Shown here: piece after piece, positions 63,185 to 64,000 of the stretch | How the letters are laid out: each line of letters begins with the position of its first letter | Position numbering within the stretch: position 1 is the first letter of the stretch | Notes under the pieces: generated by a model | Databases searched by the model: none | The model's input: the letters and a program-made list of their open reading frames with translations, nothing else | What the model was told of the DNA's origin: nothing | Position numbers and translations under genes: made by a program | NCBI RefSeq assembly: GCF_024752355.1 | Contig: NZ_JANTHZ010000004.1 | Coordinates: 124,001 to 188,000, forward strand | Direction: 5' to 3' | Origin: Ancylobacter mangrovi | GTDB taxonomy: Bacteria; Pseudomonadota; Alphaproteobacteria; Rhizobiales; Xanthobacteraceae | Length of the DNA stretch: 64,000 bases

Positions 63185-64000
63185 TCAGCCGGCCGCGGCC
63201 AGTTCCAGATTGCGGTTGAACCGCAGCGCCAGCAGCGTGCACAGCGCGCCCGAGAGCAGGTAGGCGCCCGAGGCCCCGAGCCCGAAATGGCTGGAGAGCA
63301 GCAGCGCCACCAGCGGCGCGAAGCCGGCGCCGAACAGCCAGGCGAGATCGTTGGTCAGCGCCGAGGCGGTGTAGCGGAAGCGGGGCGCGAAGTTGGTCGC
63401 CACCACGCCCGAGGACTGGCCGAACGAGATCCCGAGCAGGCTGAAGGCGAGCACCATGAACACCGTCTCGCCGACCACGCCGCCGGCCAGCAGCAGCGGC
63501 GCGAAGCCGCTGAAGATGGCGATTGCCAGCGCCGAGCCGCCGAGCAGCGTGCGCCGCCCGATGCGGTCGGCCACCGTGCCGGAGACGACGACCGCGATCA
63601 GGCCGCAGAACGCCGCCATCGCCTCGATCAGCAGGAAGCGGGTCGGCCGCTCCGGGGTGAACAGGAACACCCAGGACAGCGGGAACACCGTCACCATGTG
63701 GAACAGCGCGAAGGTGGCGAGCGGCGCGAAGGCGCCCACCAGGATGCCCTTGCCCTCGGCGCGCACCGTGTCCGACACGCGCTGCGGCTCCAGGTCGCCG
63801 CTCTCGAACAGCTTCTTGTATTCGGGCGTCACCGCCATGCGCAGCCGCGCGAACAGCGCCACCACGTTGATGGCGAAGGCGACGAAGAACGGGTAGCGCC
63901 AGCCCCAGCTGAGGAAGTCGGCCGCGGTGAGGCTGCCGAGGAAGAAGGCAAACAGCGCACTGGCGATGATGAGGCCGATCGGCGCGCCGAGCTGCGGCAA
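63185..64000 (-). CDS. MFS transporter of the metabolite:H+ symporter (MHS) family, partial
   Basis: The C-terminal 271 residues of a major facilitator; the start lies beyond the window edge. LGAPIGLIIASALFAFF and FLSWGWRYPFFVAFAINVV are typical of MHS proteins such as ProP, KgtP and ShiA. SGTVADRIGRRTLLGGSA is the central MFS loop motif. MHS members import carboxylates or zwitterions with protons. It is convergent with the flavin reductase gene. Confidence 0.9.
   Translation of the reverse strand: MPQLGAPIGLIIASALFAFFLGSLTAADFLSWGWRYPFFVAFAINVVALFARLRMAVTPEYKKLFESGDLEPQRVSDTVRAEGKGILVGAFAPLATFALFHMVTVFPLSWVFLFTPERPTRFLLIEAMAAFCGLIAVVVSGTVADRIGRRTLLGGSALAIAIFSGFAPLLLAGGVVGETVFMVLAFSLLGISFGQSSGVVATNFAPRFRYTASALTNDLAWLFGAGFAPLVALLLSSHFGLGASGAYLLSGALCTLLALRFNRNLELAAAG

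Overview
The window is high-GC DNA with dense, strongly directional operons, many 4-nt (ATGA) or 8-nt gene overlaps, polyamine-type (PotABCD-like) ABC importers, FixK/FNR-type boxes and sigma-54 promoters. This fits an alphaproteobacterium, probably Hyphomicrobiales; I cannot name the genus. I see no rRNA, tRNA, CRISPR, prophage or insertion sequence. The content is almost entirely catabolic and accessory.

Layout. (1) 1-9.4 kb: an ABC importer operon with a CaiB-type CoA transferase and a MaoC dehydratase, a divergent GntR regulator, an M29/dihydroxypyridine-dioxygenase-like metalloenzyme and an MFS transporter. Perfect TGTCGACA palindromes sit at the promoters. (2) 9.5-16 kb: two enoyl-CoA hydratase-family genes sharing an AACGTTT motif, a CPA1 antiporter, and a LysR regulator divergent from an NmrA-like reductase and an aldo/keto reductase. 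(3) 16-19 kb: a stress island (UspA, CBS-BON, BON, Hsp20, small BON) with a perfect TTGAT-N4-ATCAA box and two weaker copies. (4) 19-28 kb: one leftward operon, LacI regulator - nagB-like deaminase - SBP - ATPase - two permeases - altronate/galactarate dehydratase-like gene - AGE-family epimerase, started by two LacI operators over a TTGACA promoter. (5) 28-33.5 kb: a secreted lipase-like hydrolase and a PaoABC-type periplasmic molybdenum aldehyde oxidoreductase. (6) 33.5-64 kb: a large oxidative catabolic locus.

The most interesting part is region 6. It carries two sigma-54-dependent activators (GAF - AAA+ with GAFTGA - Fis), two PotABCD-like importers (one with its two permeases naturally fused), two luciferase-like flavin monooxygenases, one flavin reductase, three GMC alcohol oxidoreductases, three DAO-family amine/amino-acid oxidoreductases (one PuuB-like), an aldonolactone-oxidase-type flavoenzyme, an aldehyde dehydrogenase and two MFS transporters. 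By eye I find six strong -24/-12 promoters (TGGCAC/T-N5-TTGC) and two weaker ones. Seven of the eight lie about 39-61 nt before the first gene of an operon in the correct orientation; the eighth lies about 120 nt before one. Inverted repeats resembling activator sites lie near several of them. My inference is a sigma-54-controlled pathway for oxidising an amino-alcohol or N-alkylated amine: import by the Pot-like systems, alcohol to aldehyde by GMC enzymes, aldehyde to acid by ALDH, C-N cleavage by the DAO-type enzymes, and oxygenation by the two monooxygenases sharing one reductase. The substrate is not determined by the sequence.
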